DNA of 64,000 nucleotides from Alphaproteobacteria bacterium (GTDB lineage: Bacteria; Pseudomonadota; Alphaproteobacteria; Rhodospirillales; Casp-alpha2), in the NCBI GenBank assembly GCA_014382345.1, contig JACNJX010000085.1, positions 62,001 to 126,000 on the forward strand, given 5' to 3'. The notes below the pieces were generated by a model. That model made no database searches, had not been told where the DNA came from, and was given only the letters and a program-made list of their open reading frames with translations. The first letter of the stretch is position 1. Each line of letters starts with the position of its first letter. Below are positions 1 through 8,871 of the stretch, piece by piece. The position numbers and the translations under genes are program-made.

Positions 1-954
1 AAGGACGATCGGCCCGCCCGGCTGCAGGACCATGGTCAGCAGCCCGGCGATGACGGCAATCAGCGCAACGCCGGCCAACACCCGGTTGCCGTCGCTGAGG
101 CGGTCGGCGACGCCGCCCCAGGTCACGCGGCCCAGCGCGCCGGCCGCCTGCAGGGCCGACAGCACGATGCCCGCCTGGACCAGCCCGTAGGCGAGGTCTT
201 CCACCAGCATGGTCACGGCAAAAGTCGACAGGCTGACCTGAACGGCAGAAAAACAAAATGCCGCCAGCGAAATCAGCTTGAGCGCCGGATGGCGCCAGAT
301 CATGCCCAGATCACGGACCGGGTTTTTCCTGAGAGTTGCCGTCCGGTCGCGGTCCTGATCCCAGCCGGCGTGAAACGGTTGCACCACAACGATCATGGCG
401 AGCGGCACGGCGGCAATGATCAGAAATGCCCATTGCCAGCCGAATTCCAGGCTCAGCGACGGCGCCGCCAAGCCGGCGGCCACGGCGCCCAGGGGCACGC
501 CGGTCTGTTTGAGCGAAAAAATAAAATTCCGGCTTTCTGGCCTGGAAACCCGGATCAGCAGATGCGTGGCGGACGGATTGGTCAGACCGTAGCCGAAGCC
601 GACCATCACCGAACCGACGGCAAAGGCAATCATCGACGGCACCGCCGACAGCGCCAGGCCGGAGCCGGCGAAGGCCAGCGCCATCTGGCTGGTCCTGAGC
701 GCGCCCAAACGCAGGATCAGCCCGGCGCTGACCAGGGATGTCAGAATTGCGCCTAGATAAATCAGGCTGACCTGATAGCCGATCATCGACGACGGCACCC
801 CGAAGGCGCGGGCCAGTTCCGGCGCGATGGCCGCAGGGACCAGCGTGCACAAGGTCGCCAACGCCTGCACCAACGTCGTAATGCCAACCACCGTGGCGGT
901 TGCCCGGCGCGGAATTCTTGTCCCGGATTGTTGTGCTTGTGGTTCGCCGACCAT
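1..954 (-). CDS. MFS transporter, partial (C-terminus beyond window)
   Basis: The frame is open from an ATG at 954 to the first base of the window (318 codons) with no stop, so the gene continues to the left. The translation is a series of hydrophobic segments separated by short basic loops. The loop after the fourth segment (GVPLGAVAAGLAAP) and the region GFGYGLTNPSA look like a major facilitator superfamily permease of the CynX/nitrate-type group. About eight to nine membrane segments are visible and the remainder is missing. The substrate cannot be told. The gene lies downstream of flgG on the same strand but is separated from it by a strong terminator, so it is probably transcribed alone. 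Confidence 0.75.
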   Translation of the reverse strand, partial: MVGEPQAQQSGTRIPRRATATVVGITTLVQALATLCTLVPAAIAPELARAFGVPSSMIGYQVSLIYLGAILTSLVSAGLILRLGALRTSQMALAFAGSGLALSAVPSMIAFAVGSVMVGFGYGLTNPSATHLLIRVSRPESRNFIFSLKQTGVPLGAVAAGLAAPSLSLEFGWQWAFLIIAAVPLAMIVVVQPFHAGWDQDRDRTATLRKNPVRDLGMIWRHPALKLISLAAFCFSAVQVSLSTFAVTMLVEDLAYGLVQAGIVLSALQAAGALGRVTWGGVADRLSDGNRVLAGVALIAVIAGLLTMVLQPGGPIVL

Positions 955-1026
955 AGGCCCCTTCCCTCTTTGAAGCCTGTATGGAGGATGAAGTAGCCCG
1001 AAGCAACGACGACCGCCACCGGGGTC

Positions 1027-1068
1027 GAAAAAAATCCCCCGGCCGCATTTTTGCCGCCGGGGGGATTT
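1027..1068 (-). terminator. Rho-independent terminator of flgG
   Basis: Read on the minus strand, a GC-rich stem pairs bases 1056-1068 with 1032-1043 (one bulged G). It is followed at once by a run of seven T (complement of 1028-1034). It lies about 50 bases past the flgG stop, which is the expected place for an intrinsic terminator, and it separates flgG from the MFS gene. Confidence 0.85.
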
Positions 1069-1117
1069 CGTTACCGGTAAATTGCCCGGCCCGGGATATT
1101 GCCCGTTGTCTCGTTTG

Positions 1118-1894
1118 TTATCTCGCCGGGCCCATCATCTGGTCGGCGGTCTGGATCACCTTGGAGTTCATCTCGTAAGCCCGTTGCGCCGCGATCATGG
1201 TGGCGATCTCGGTAATCGGGTCAACATTGGAGGTTTCCAGAAAGCCCTGCATTAACGACCCGTATCCGGCCTTGCCGGGATTGTCGATGGTGGCCGGGCC
1301 GGAAGACTGGGTCGCCTGAAAGAGGTTTGCGCCCATGGCCTTCAGTCCGCCTTCGTTAGGAAACGACGCGATCTGAATGGTGCCGACATTGCTGCCTGCC
1401 TGCCCGGCTTCCTCGGTGACGATGACCTCGCCGGACCCATTGATGGAAACATCAAGAGCGCCGACCGGAATGGTGATGCCCGGCTGCAACGGAAATCCGT
1501 CGGCCGAAACCATCTGGCCGTTGGCGTTCAGCTGAAACGTGCCGTCCCGGGTATAGGCGGTGTCGCCATTGGGCAGCAGAATCTGGAAATAGCCATCGCC
1601 CTGGATGGCCAGATCGAAAGAGTTCGACGTCGATGTCAGGGAACCTTGTTCGCTGACCCGGTAGATCGACGCCATGCGAACGCCGTGTCCGCTTTTCACA
1701 CCACCCGGAACGATCTTTCCGGCCCTCGACGACCTGGACGGCTTGCGCTCGGCGACATCGTAAATCAGGTCGGAAAATTCCGTCCGCCGGCGTTGGTATC
1801 CGGTGGTGTTCATGTTGGCGAGGTTGTTTGCCACCACTTCCGTATTATATTGCTGGGCCATCATTCCCGAGGCCGCAATGCGTAATGCTTCCAT
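1118..1894 (-). CDS. flgG: flagellar distal rod protein FlgG
   Basis: The protein (258 aa) builds the distal rod of the flagellar basal body, outside the inner membrane. Its N-terminus (MEALRIAASGMMAQQ, then VVANNLANMNTTGY) is the flagellar rod signature, and its C-terminus (FLETSNVDPITEIATMIAAQRAYEMNS) is the FlgG-type coiled-coil tail. Length is normal for FlgG (about 260 aa). It is the only flagellar gene in the window: no flgF, flgA, flgH or flgI lies beside it, although in most alphaproteobacteria flgG sits with them. A sigma-54-type promoter lies about 105 bases upstream and a strong terminator follows, so it forms its own transcription unit. It may be the sole flgG or a second copy; the window cannot say which. 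Confidence 0.93.
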   Translation of the reverse strand: MEALRIAASGMMAQQYNTEVVANNLANMNTTGYQRRRTEFSDLIYDVAERKPSRSSRAGKIVPGGVKSGHGVRMASIYRVSEQGSLTSTSNSFDLAIQGDGYFQILLPNGDTAYTRDGTFQLNANGQMVSADGFPLQPGITIPVGALDVSINGSGEVIVTEEAGQAGSNVGTIQIASFPNEGGLKAMGANLFQATQSSGPATIDNPGKAGYGSLMQGFLETSNVDPITEIATMIAAQRAYEMNSKVIQTADQMMGPAR

Positions 1895-1999
1895 TGGTCC
1901 CGTCCTTCTTCTTGTTCCCGTCTTTGCTCTTGAACGCCTTTCAGCCCTTTGTTCAGGGACCGTTTTGGGCGTTCGTTGGCATTTCGTTGCAGTTTTAAT

Positions 2000-2015
2000 T
2001 GCAGAATGCGTGCCA
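2000..2015 (-). promoter_or_regulatory. sigma-54 (RpoN) -24/-12 promoter of flgG
   Basis: On the minus strand the 16 bases read TGGCACGCATTCTGCA. This matches the RpoN consensus TGGCACR-N4-TTGCW at all conserved positions except one (C for the first T of the -12 element), with the required GG-to-GC spacing. The predicted transcription start lies about 90 bases before the flgG ATG. In alphaproteobacteria such as Caulobacter, many middle and late flagellar genes use RpoN with FlbD, so the position fits the gene's role. Confidence 0.75.
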
Positions 2016-2143
2016 ACCTTAGAATTCTTTTTATTTCAACGGGTTATGATGGTTGTTGAGGGGGTGTGGCGGGGTTTTGCCAAACGATCGGCAGGGCCTG
2101 CCCGGCAACTATTTCCGGGCCACGCCTTATCCTAAAAAATGCC

Positions 2144-2881
2144 TTATATTTCAATGATTTTACCGTCTTCGGCGGTCTCAAAATCCAGGCTTTTGACGCG
2201 TTCCAGCATATCCTCGTCCATATGGGTCAAAATCAGCCGTTTCGCGGCAATGTCATCGAGGTGTTCCATCAACGTCACCAGGTTCATGTGGAACCTGACC
2301 GGTTTGTCGTAAAAATTGGTCTCGGCGATGAACAGGTCCGCCCCCGACGCCGCCCGGCCCAGATTTTCGGACCAGCCGCCATCGCCGGAATAGGTCACCG
2401 TCTTGCTTTCCACCGTCACCCGGAGCGCGCACGCCGGCCCCTCGCCCGCCGAGTGGGCGGCCTGGTACGCCGTCAGGGACACCGGACCCACGCTCAAGAC
2501 GTGTTCGAGTTCGTATTCCTCGAAGCGCAAATCGAACCGCCACGGATTATTCTCCGCACCGGGGTAAAGCACCTTAAGCGAGTCCATGACCCGCTGCTCC
2601 GTGGTTTTCGGACCGACGATCTTGAGCGGGCGTTGGCGCTTGGTCGCGGAATGGGCATGTACCAGCAGGAATGCCACACCGCCGAAATGATCGCCGTGCA
2701 GATGCGACAGCAAAATCATATCGATGGAATCCGGATCGACGCCGCAGCGGTTCAGGCCGACCAGCGACGTCGCCCCGCAATCGATCAGGAAACGGGTGTC
2801 GGCGGCATCAACCAAAAAGCAGGTGTTCAGGCGACCGCCGGAACCGAAGGCGTCGCCGCTACCGATAAATTGAATTTTCAC
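2144..2881 (-). CDS. metallo-beta-lactamase-fold hydrolase (RNase Z/arylsulfatase-like)
   Basis: A 245 aa cytoplasmic protein of the metallo-beta-lactamase fold. The zinc-binding HxHxDH motif is at residues 60-65 (HLHGDH) and is followed by FGG, as in RNase Z-like and AtsA-like members. Further expected ligands are in the YSGDGGWSE region and near the C-terminal LTHMDEDM. The N-terminus (MKIQFIGSGDAFGSGGR) is the usual first strand and glycine loop of this group. It lacks the long exosite insert of true RNase Z, so a tRNA 3'-processing role is not supported. The adjoining gene upstream is the broken cation transporter, 18 bases away, suggesting they shared an operon. Substrate unknown. Confidence 0.85.
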   Translation of the reverse strand: MKIQFIGSGDAFGSGGRLNTCFLVDAADTRFLIDCGATSLVGLNRCGVDPDSIDMILLSHLHGDHFGGVAFLLVHAHSATKRQRPLKIVGPKTTEQRVMDSLKVLYPGAENNPWRFDLRFEEYELEHVLSVGPVSLTAYQAAHSAGEGPACALRVTVESKTVTYSGDGGWSENLGRAASGADLFIAETNFYDKPVRFHMNLVTLMEHLDDIAAKRLILTHMDEDMLERVKSLDFETAEDGKIIEI

Positions 2882-2899
2882 AAAGGCTTCCCCCTTTCC

Positions 2900-3856
2900 T
2901 TAAGGCTGTTGTTCGGTGTCAGGGGTGGCGGCCTGCAACTGACGCATATGGGCGGCGAAGCTCTGGGCTTCGATGAACACTCGTTTGACTTCCGGATGCG
3001 CCGTCTTGATAGCGGTTTCCATTTCGCTGACGCGACGCTCCACGTCATTGTCGCTCAGGCTTTCGGTGAAATCCAGGCTGATGGTCACCAGCACGTCGTC
3101 CGGCCCCAATTGCATGGTCAGGAATTCATTGATCGTGGCTCCGCCGGCATGGATCTCGATCAGGCCACGAATGCTTTTAATCACTGCCTTCGACGCACCC
3201 TCGCCGACCAGCAGGCCCTTGCATTCGTAAGCCAAAAGCGCCGCAACGACGGCCAGGATAATGCCGATGACGATGGAAGCCGCGCCATCCATCCACACCA
3301 AACCTGTCGCCTGTCCCAGCCAAATACCGGCAAAGGCGACGACAAGACCCAACATCGCCGCCGTATCCTCGAACAGGACCGTAAACAGGGCGGGATCCTT
3401 GCTCCGGCGCACGGCCTCCAGATACCCCATGCCTCCCTTCGCACGGGTGAATTCCCGGAACGCAATCAACCAGGCCCCGGCCTCGAACGCGAAGGCCACG
3501 CCAAGAACGATATAGTTGATGTAGACATCCTTCACCGGGGTCGGATGAAGAAGCTTCTCCACGCCTTCGTAAATGGACACCCCGGCGCCGACCGCGAAAA
3601 TCAGAATGGCAACGACAAAGGACCATAAATAGATTTCCCGGGCGTACCCGAACGGGTGATCGCCGTCGGCAGGACGCTGGGAACGCTGTATCCCGTACAG
3701 CAGCAGGGCTTAATTGCAGGTATCGACGACCGAATGAACGCCCCCGCTCATCATCGCCGAACTGCCGGTATAGACCGAAGCCGCGAATTTCGTTACCGCG
3801 ATCATCGCATTTCCCGCAAGCGCCGCGATAACGACTTTTCTCGAACCCGATGCCAT
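2900..3856 (-). pseudogene. cation diffusion facilitator transporter with in-frame stop at codon 49
   Basis: From an ATG at 3856 the frame encodes a cation diffusion facilitator (318 residues if read through). The N-terminal part shows membrane segment 1 and the metal-site motif HSVVD (H41, D45) of segment 2. Codon 49 is TAA (bases 3710-3712), where relatives usually have the Gln of a DTGNQALLL-type sequence. CAA to TAA is a single change, and C47 replaces the usual Gly. The frame then continues unbroken (ALLLYGIQRSQ, DHPFGYARE) through four more hydrophobic segments and the C-terminal cytoplasmic domain. Translation could restart at a GTG at 3580, but that would lack the metal site. This is either a pseudogene or a base-call error. 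Confidence 0.8.
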
Positions 3857-3940
3857 CCTAGCGCGCCTCCAGCCAGTCGTTTTTGAAGTGTCCCAAATTC
3901 TGCAACGCCGTTACGGAAATCATGTGCCTTTCCTATGTGC

Positions 3941-6076
3941 TCAGCGGCCTTCACGGTGCCAAGCCGTCATCAAACCGCCCAACACCAGTATCATAACCAA
4001 CAACCCCGGCAACAGGGGCACCTGGGCAAGGCCGGAAATCACGAAGGAGCGATTGGCCGTCAGCCCGGCCCAGCCGACACCGGATGAATCCCGTTCCGGC
4101 CGGGTGCGGCGGAAATCCGGCAACCCCTGGGCAATCCAATATACCCCGCCGCCGCTGGCCTTTGCTGTGGGGCGAAGCTTTTCATCTGTGGCGCGCAGAT
4201 CGCGGAATTCCAGAGGATTCAGCGCTCCCATGGTGGCCAGTGCGGTTTGTGTGCCGTCGGAAACCCTGTATAGCCCCGGCCCTGCCGCCGACATCACCGC
4301 CCGCCCCACGCCGTCGTTTGAGTCTTTCAGTTCCAGCGTCCGGTTTTCACCACCGGGAAGGGTCACCGTAACCTTCATGGCCTCCGGCTTCAGGCTGCGC
4401 CGTTCCACAATGAGACGCCCGCCCAAAATTTTTGCCTTCAGGCTTTCCTCTTCCAGGTCCGGTTCCTTCATCAGCCAGTGCGACAGGCGGCGCAACAGTT
4501 CCGCCTGCGGGCCGCCGCCTTCGAAATCCCGCGCCCAGAGCCAGATATGATCGCTTAGCAATTCCGCAACCCGCCCCTTGCCCTTGCGCTCCAGCAGCAA
4601 CAGTGGCCGCTCGCTCTTTCCGCGCATCAGGACCTGCCCGGACTTGGCCGCCGCTTCGATCTGCCGGAACCAGCGGCCCCAGGACGGAGACTTCGTTTCG
4701 GAGCCGGGTAGTCCCGCCGTCACCGGATGGCGGCGACCGGTTTCCGTCAGACGCGGGCGAAAGCCCCCTTCCAGCACCCGCCCCGTCGGCGGGGCCGGCA
4801 TGATCTTGCCCAGCGGCGTCTGGTATAGCGAACGATCAGAGGCAAATTCCGGACCAAGGGCCAGAAGCAGCGCGCCCCCGCCGTGGACGAAATCAGCGAT
4901 GTTCTTCAGGTAGGACGGCGGCAGGACATCGCGCACCACATAGCGGTCGAAAACGATCAGGTCGAAATCCGGCAGCTTGATCTCGAACAGTTCCTGGATC
5001 GGAAAGGCGATCAGCGCCAGTTCCCGAAGCGGCGTGAAGTCATCCTTTTCGGGCGGGCGAAGAATGGTGAAATGGACGAGGTCTACAGAGGGATCGGACT
5101 TCATCAGGTTGCGCCAGGTGCGCTCCCCCGCATGCGGCTGCCCCGACACCAGCAGCACCCTGAGCCGGTCGCGCACGCCGTTGATTTTCACCAAGGCCCT
5201 GTTGTTGACGGTGGACAGTTCGCCAGGCGCGGCGCCGACGCTTATTTCCACCACCGTAGGGCCGGCGTGGTCCAGTTTGAACTTGAAGGTCCCGTTGAGA
5301 CCGACGGGAACCCGCTGAACGATTTCCTGATTGTCATCATAGCGAAGCCGCACCTCGGCGAGGCGGTCCGTGAAGGACACCGCCTTTTTCCCAAGCCGGT
5401 CCTCGATCCGGTAGCGGATGGAAACCGGCTTGCCGACAATGCCGTATCCGGGGGCTTGTTCGATAACAAGACGGCGGTCCGTTTCACCGGGTTTTCCGGT
5501 CAACAGGACATGCACGGGACCAGGAATAACCGGGCCGGCCTTTTTACCGGCATCGGGAACATCGTGAACCTGTCCATCCGTAATCAGCACCGCGCCGGCA
5601 AACCGGCGGCGGGGAATTTCCGCCGTCTCCCGCACCAGGGCGTCAAACAGGCGGGTCCCCCCCTCTTTATCCGTGGCTTTTCCTGTGCCTCCGCTTTCTT
5701 TTTCGGCGGCACTCCCGGAAACCATTTCAGACCCTTTGCCCACCTCGATAACACGAATATCCAGATCGTCGAAACCGGACAACCGCTCACGGACCTTAGC
5801 CAGGGCGGCATCCGTTTGCTGGCGGCGTCCGCCGACGTCCTGGCTGGCGGAACGGTCAACGGCGATGACGGCGATGTCCCGTTGCGGCTGACGTTCCTCG
5901 CGCACCGCCTGGGGGTTGGCCAATGCCGCGGCCAACACCGCCAGTGCAAAAACCCGGAGCGCCCATCCCCGTCCGCCCCGCAACAGGGCCACGCCCGCAA
6001 GACACAGACCCAGGACGGCCAGTCCCGCGATCAGTTGCCAAGGCACCAGGGGAGCGAAGGACAGCGTGCTCGTCAT
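3941..6076 (-). CDS. membrane protein with VWA-like and glutamine-amidotransferase-like domains
   Basis: A 711 aa protein, last gene of the MoxR cluster. Two membrane helices (about residues 13-32 and 38-54) precede a von Willebrand A-like domain. That domain has the metal-ion-dependent adhesion site DRSAS at 74-78 and a later ITDGQVHD element. The middle region (RVLLVSGQPHAGERTWRN, FDLIVFDRYV, HGGGALLLALG) resembles the class I glutamine-amidotransferase-like fold seen in many Bat-type membrane proteins, but I see no catalytic Cys. A last helix (about 685-705) ends in a short basic tail. Its start overlaps the preceding gene's stop by 4 bases, so translation is coupled. The likely role is as a periplasmic scaffold for the MoxR ATPase module; the actual function is unknown. 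Confidence 0.7.
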   Translation of the reverse strand: MTSTLSFAPLVPWQLIAGLAVLGLCLAGVALLRGGRGWALRVFALAVLAAALANPQAVREERQPQRDIAVIAVDRSASQDVGGRRQQTDAALAKVRERLSGFDDLDIRVIEVGKGSEMVSGSAAEKESGGTGKATDKEGGTRLFDALVRETAEIPRRRFAGAVLITDGQVHDVPDAGKKAGPVIPGPVHVLLTGKPGETDRRLVIEQAPGYGIVGKPVSIRYRIEDRLGKKAVSFTDRLAEVRLRYDDNQEIVQRVPVGLNGTFKFKLDHAGPTVVEISVGAAPGELSTVNNRALVKINGVRDRLRVLLVSGQPHAGERTWRNLMKSDPSVDLVHFTILRPPEKDDFTPLRELALIAFPIQELFEIKLPDFDLIVFDRYVVRDVLPPSYLKNIADFVHGGGALLLALGPEFASDRSLYQTPLGKIMPAPPTGRVLEGGFRPRLTETGRRHPVTAGLPGSETKSPSWGRWFRQIEAAAKSGQVLMRGKSERPLLLLERKGKGRVAELLSDHIWLWARDFEGGGPQAELLRRLSHWLMKEPDLEEESLKAKILGGRLIVERRSLKPEAMKVTVTLPGGENRTLELKDSNDGVGRAVMSAAGPGLYRVSDGTQTALATMGALNPLEFRDLRATDEKLRPTAKASGGGVYWIAQGLPDFRRTRPERDSSGVGWAGLTANRSFVISGLAQVPLLPGLLVMILVLGGLMTAWHREGR

Positions 6077-8868
6077 TTGCCCAGCCTCTTCATGATTTCC
6101 GGCAGATGCACCTGATCGGCTTTGTAATTGCCGGTCAGGGTATACATCACCAGATTAATGCCGAAGCGATAGGACATTTCACGCTGGCGTTCGCCGCCGG
6201 GAACCACAGGAAAGATCGGGCGCTGCGCCGCATCCATGGCCCAGGCCGCGGCCCAGTCGTTGCCGCCGGCGATCACCGGGGAAACGCCGTCGTTGACCCG
6301 CTCGCCCGCGCGCTCCACCCACAAAGAGCCGCTGTTCCAACGACCGGGAAAATCCTTAATCAGGTAAAAGGCCCGCGTCAGTACGTGGTCGGGACCGACC
6401 GGCACCAGCGGCGGAATGTCCAGGCTGCGGGCAAGCTGTCCCAAAACCCGGGAATCGGCGCCGCCTTCGGCGCTACGGGTATCGAACAGGATTGTTCCGC
6501 CGTTGCGCAGGTAGCGGTTGACGTTGGCGCGCGCCGCCTGGGAGTTCAGAACACCGTCCAACGTCACCGGCCAGTACAGCAACGGGAAGAACGCCAGTTC
6601 GTCGCGCGCCGGATCAACGCCCTGGGGCGGGCCCAGTTCCGCCGCCGTGCGCCGCCGGAGAATAACATTGAGTCCCCTCAGCCCGGCTTTGCTGGTTTCG
6701 TCAATCTCTCCGTCACCAGTCAGGACATAGGCGAGCCGGGTTTCCAGGCTGTTTTCAAGCGCGAAGGCATTGGCTTGCGGGTCGGCGGCCCTGAGTTCGC
6801 CCATGGGCAACAGAACAAGCAACAGGGCAACAAAGGGAAAGGCCCGCCCGGCAAACTGAAGCAAGCCCCTGAGATAAAGGCTGGCGGCGAAATCAAACAG
6901 CGCCAGCACCAGGGCCAGCGTCAACAGCCACGGCCGGAAGTCCCGCTCCACCACCTTGCCGTAAAACGCCCGCGACACCCCGGACGGAAGTGCTGCAATG
7001 GGTTTGAGGGGTGCCAACTTCGCCGACAGATTCAACGCCCGGCGGGATGTGCTGGGTCCATAATACCCCGGCGGATGGGATGGCGATACCTGGGCCTTGC
7101 CGAAGTCCTCGGCGGCGATGGCCCGTGCGTTGGCCGCAGCGGGGCCCATACGCCCGAACCCGTCCAGGCTGGTCAGGGGTTCCAGGGGCGGGCGGGTGGT
7201 GGCGTTGGCGCCAGCCGTCCGGCCTTCGACCCCCTGGCTAAGCGCCACCAACCGCTTCAATATGTCCACGAACAGGCCGGACAACGGCAGGGACGACCAC
7301 TGAGCATTGGCCGTTGTGTGCACCAGAACCAGCCAGCCCTTGCCTTTTTGCTCCGCCGTCACCAGCGGGGTGCCGTCGTCCAGCCGGGCCCATGTCTTCT
7401 CCGCCAAATCCAACGCCGGTTGCGCCAACACCTGGCGGGAAACCGTCACGTCGTCCGGAATGGAAAAGCCGAAGAAAGGACTGGCTGCCTCAAAGGGCGC
7501 AAGCTTCGCCGGCTTACGCCACGACATGGCGCCGCCGATCACCCGATCACCCTGGCGCAACTTCACGGGCAGCAGCCCACCCGTAGCGTCCCCGCCTGTA
7601 AGGTCCCCGGCTGGCACATCAATGTCCGCCGTCGCCTTCGCCAGAAGCGGACCTGCGAACCGGACCACTACGCCGCCGGCATCGATCCAGCCTTCGAGGG
7701 TGTTCCGCTCGATTTTTTCGAGCCGGCCCGGATCGACCAAAACCATCACCGACAGGGGCCGTTTCAACAGGTCGGCAATGCGACCATGGCGGAGTTCGGT
7801 AAAGGGCTGCAAGGCGCGTTCAATGTAATAGAGATCGCTCAACAGGGGCTGATCGACGCCGGAACCGGCGCCGGACACCAGCCCGACCGGGCGACGGCGC
7901 CAGCGTTCGTCGGTCAGAATCACGGCCCCGGCCGTATCGGCATTTTCTATTTCCAGCCTTTGCAACTTGTTGAGCAGTTCCGTCGGCAGTGTCAAATTGG
8001 TTTCGGCAAGGGGGCGTCCGGCGGCAAAGGTCATCGGTTCGCGCGCCAGCAGCTTCCCCTTATCGCCCAGAGCGCGAAGCCAAATCGAAGCCAGCCCTTC
8101 CGCCGTGAGGCGTTCCGCCGTCAGCTTGAGCGTTCCGCCGTCGGCGACCGGCGGCTTAAGCACAAGCGCCTGTTTGCCGGGCGGGTCGCTAATCACCGTA
8201 ACCCCGCCCATGCGTTGCAGCGCCCCGGTCAGGCGCGCCATGGCCCAGGTATCTTTATCCGGCGTTTCCTCCAATCCGTCGCTCAGCCATAGCACGTCGC
8301 CGGGCCGGATCTCGGCCAAGGCATCGGGTGCCAGCAGCGGCGCCAGCGCGCGGGTGCGGTCCGTCGGCCAGGGCTTCGGCTGCAAGCCGTCGATGCGGGT
8401 ACGCACGTCCGCCGCAGGCATCAGGCGGACCACTGTGTCGGGGCTTCCGGTTTCGGGTCTGGCTGTAGTCACCAGCGCCACGGGACGGGACTCCCGTTCC
8501 GCCTGATCGGTAAATCCCGCTGCCAGAGCCTTGCGCGCCGCCCAGTTGGACGCCGCCGCCCAGCCATCATCGATGATAATGATGACCGGTCCCTTGCCGG
8601 TCATCCGGGCACCGGCGTTCAACAACGGATGGGCGGCTGCCAAAATGACCAGGGCTGCCAGGACAAGGCGCACGATCAACAGCCACAACGGAGTCTTGGC
8701 GGCGCTTTCCTCCCGTGTGCCCAACCCCATCAGCAAACGAACCGGCGGGAACGCGACAATCAATGGCGCAGGAGGGGTCAGCCGCAACAGCCACCAGATC
8801 ACCGGCAGCACCAGCAGTCCCGCCAGGGCCCAGGGAAAAGCAAAGGAAATGGCGCCCAGGCTCAACAT
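6073..8868 (-). CDS. BatA-type/DUF4159 membrane protein
   Basis: A 931 aa protein. The N-terminal 90 residues form the BatA-type double helix hairpin (FPWALAGLLVLPVIWWLLR, then PLWLLIVRLVLAALVIL). A VWA-like domain follows whose metal site is degenerate (DDGWAAA in place of DxSxS). The middle is a long periplasmic stretch. Two further hydrophobic segments around residues 650-700 precede a DUF4159 domain (about 700-925, with NVNRYLRNGGTILFDTRS and the C-terminal NLVMYTLTGNYKADQVH). Its stop overlaps the next gene's start by 4 bases, and its start lies 3 bases after the DUF58 gene's stop. The set MoxR, DUF58, DUF4159 protein and VWA protein recurs in alphaproteobacteria. Biochemical function is not established. 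Confidence 0.8.
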   Translation of the reverse strand: MLSLGAISFAFPWALAGLLVLPVIWWLLRLTPPAPLIVAFPPVRLLMGLGTREESAAKTPLWLLIVRLVLAALVILAAAHPLLNAGARMTGKGPVIIIIDDGWAAASNWAARKALAAGFTDQAERESRPVALVTTARPETGSPDTVVRLMPAADVRTRIDGLQPKPWPTDRTRALAPLLAPDALAEIRPGDVLWLSDGLEETPDKDTWAMARLTGALQRMGGVTVISDPPGKQALVLKPPVADGGTLKLTAERLTAEGLASIWLRALGDKGKLLAREPMTFAAGRPLAETNLTLPTELLNKLQRLEIENADTAGAVILTDERWRRRPVGLVSGAGSGVDQPLLSDLYYIERALQPFTELRHGRIADLLKRPLSVMVLVDPGRLEKIERNTLEGWIDAGGVVVRFAGPLLAKATADIDVPAGDLTGGDATGGLLPVKLRQGDRVIGGAMSWRKPAKLAPFEAASPFFGFSIPDDVTVSRQVLAQPALDLAEKTWARLDDGTPLVTAEQKGKGWLVLVHTTANAQWSSLPLSGLFVDILKRLVALSQGVEGRTAGANATTRPPLEPLTSLDGFGRMGPAAANARAIAAEDFGKAQVSPSHPPGYYGPSTSRRALNLSAKLAPLKPIAALPSGVSRAFYGKVVERDFRPWLLTLALVLALFDFAASLYLRGLLQFAGRAFPFVALLLVLLPMGELRAADPQANAFALENSLETRLAYVLTGDGEIDETSKAGLRGLNVILRRRTAAELGPPQGVDPARDELAFFPLLYWPVTLDGVLNSQAARANVNRYLRNGGTILFDTRSAEGGADSRVLGQLARSLDIPPLVPVGPDHVLTRAFYLIKDFPGRWNSGSLWVERAGERVNDGVSPVIAGGNDWAAAWAMDAAQRPIFPVVPGGERQREMSYRFGINLVMYTLTGNYKADQVHLPEIMKRLGK

Positions 8869-8871
8869 CTC

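Noticed and set aside
2066-3628. A 520-codon plus-strand open frame
   Set aside because: It runs antisense across the metallo-hydrolase and cation transporter genes, both of which have clear motifs. The long opposite frame is a by-product of high GC.
4883-8292. Long plus-strand frames of 410 and 789 codons
   Set aside because: They are antisense to the VWA and DUF4159 membrane protein genes and translate to Arg/Gly/His/Gln-rich sequence without any domain.
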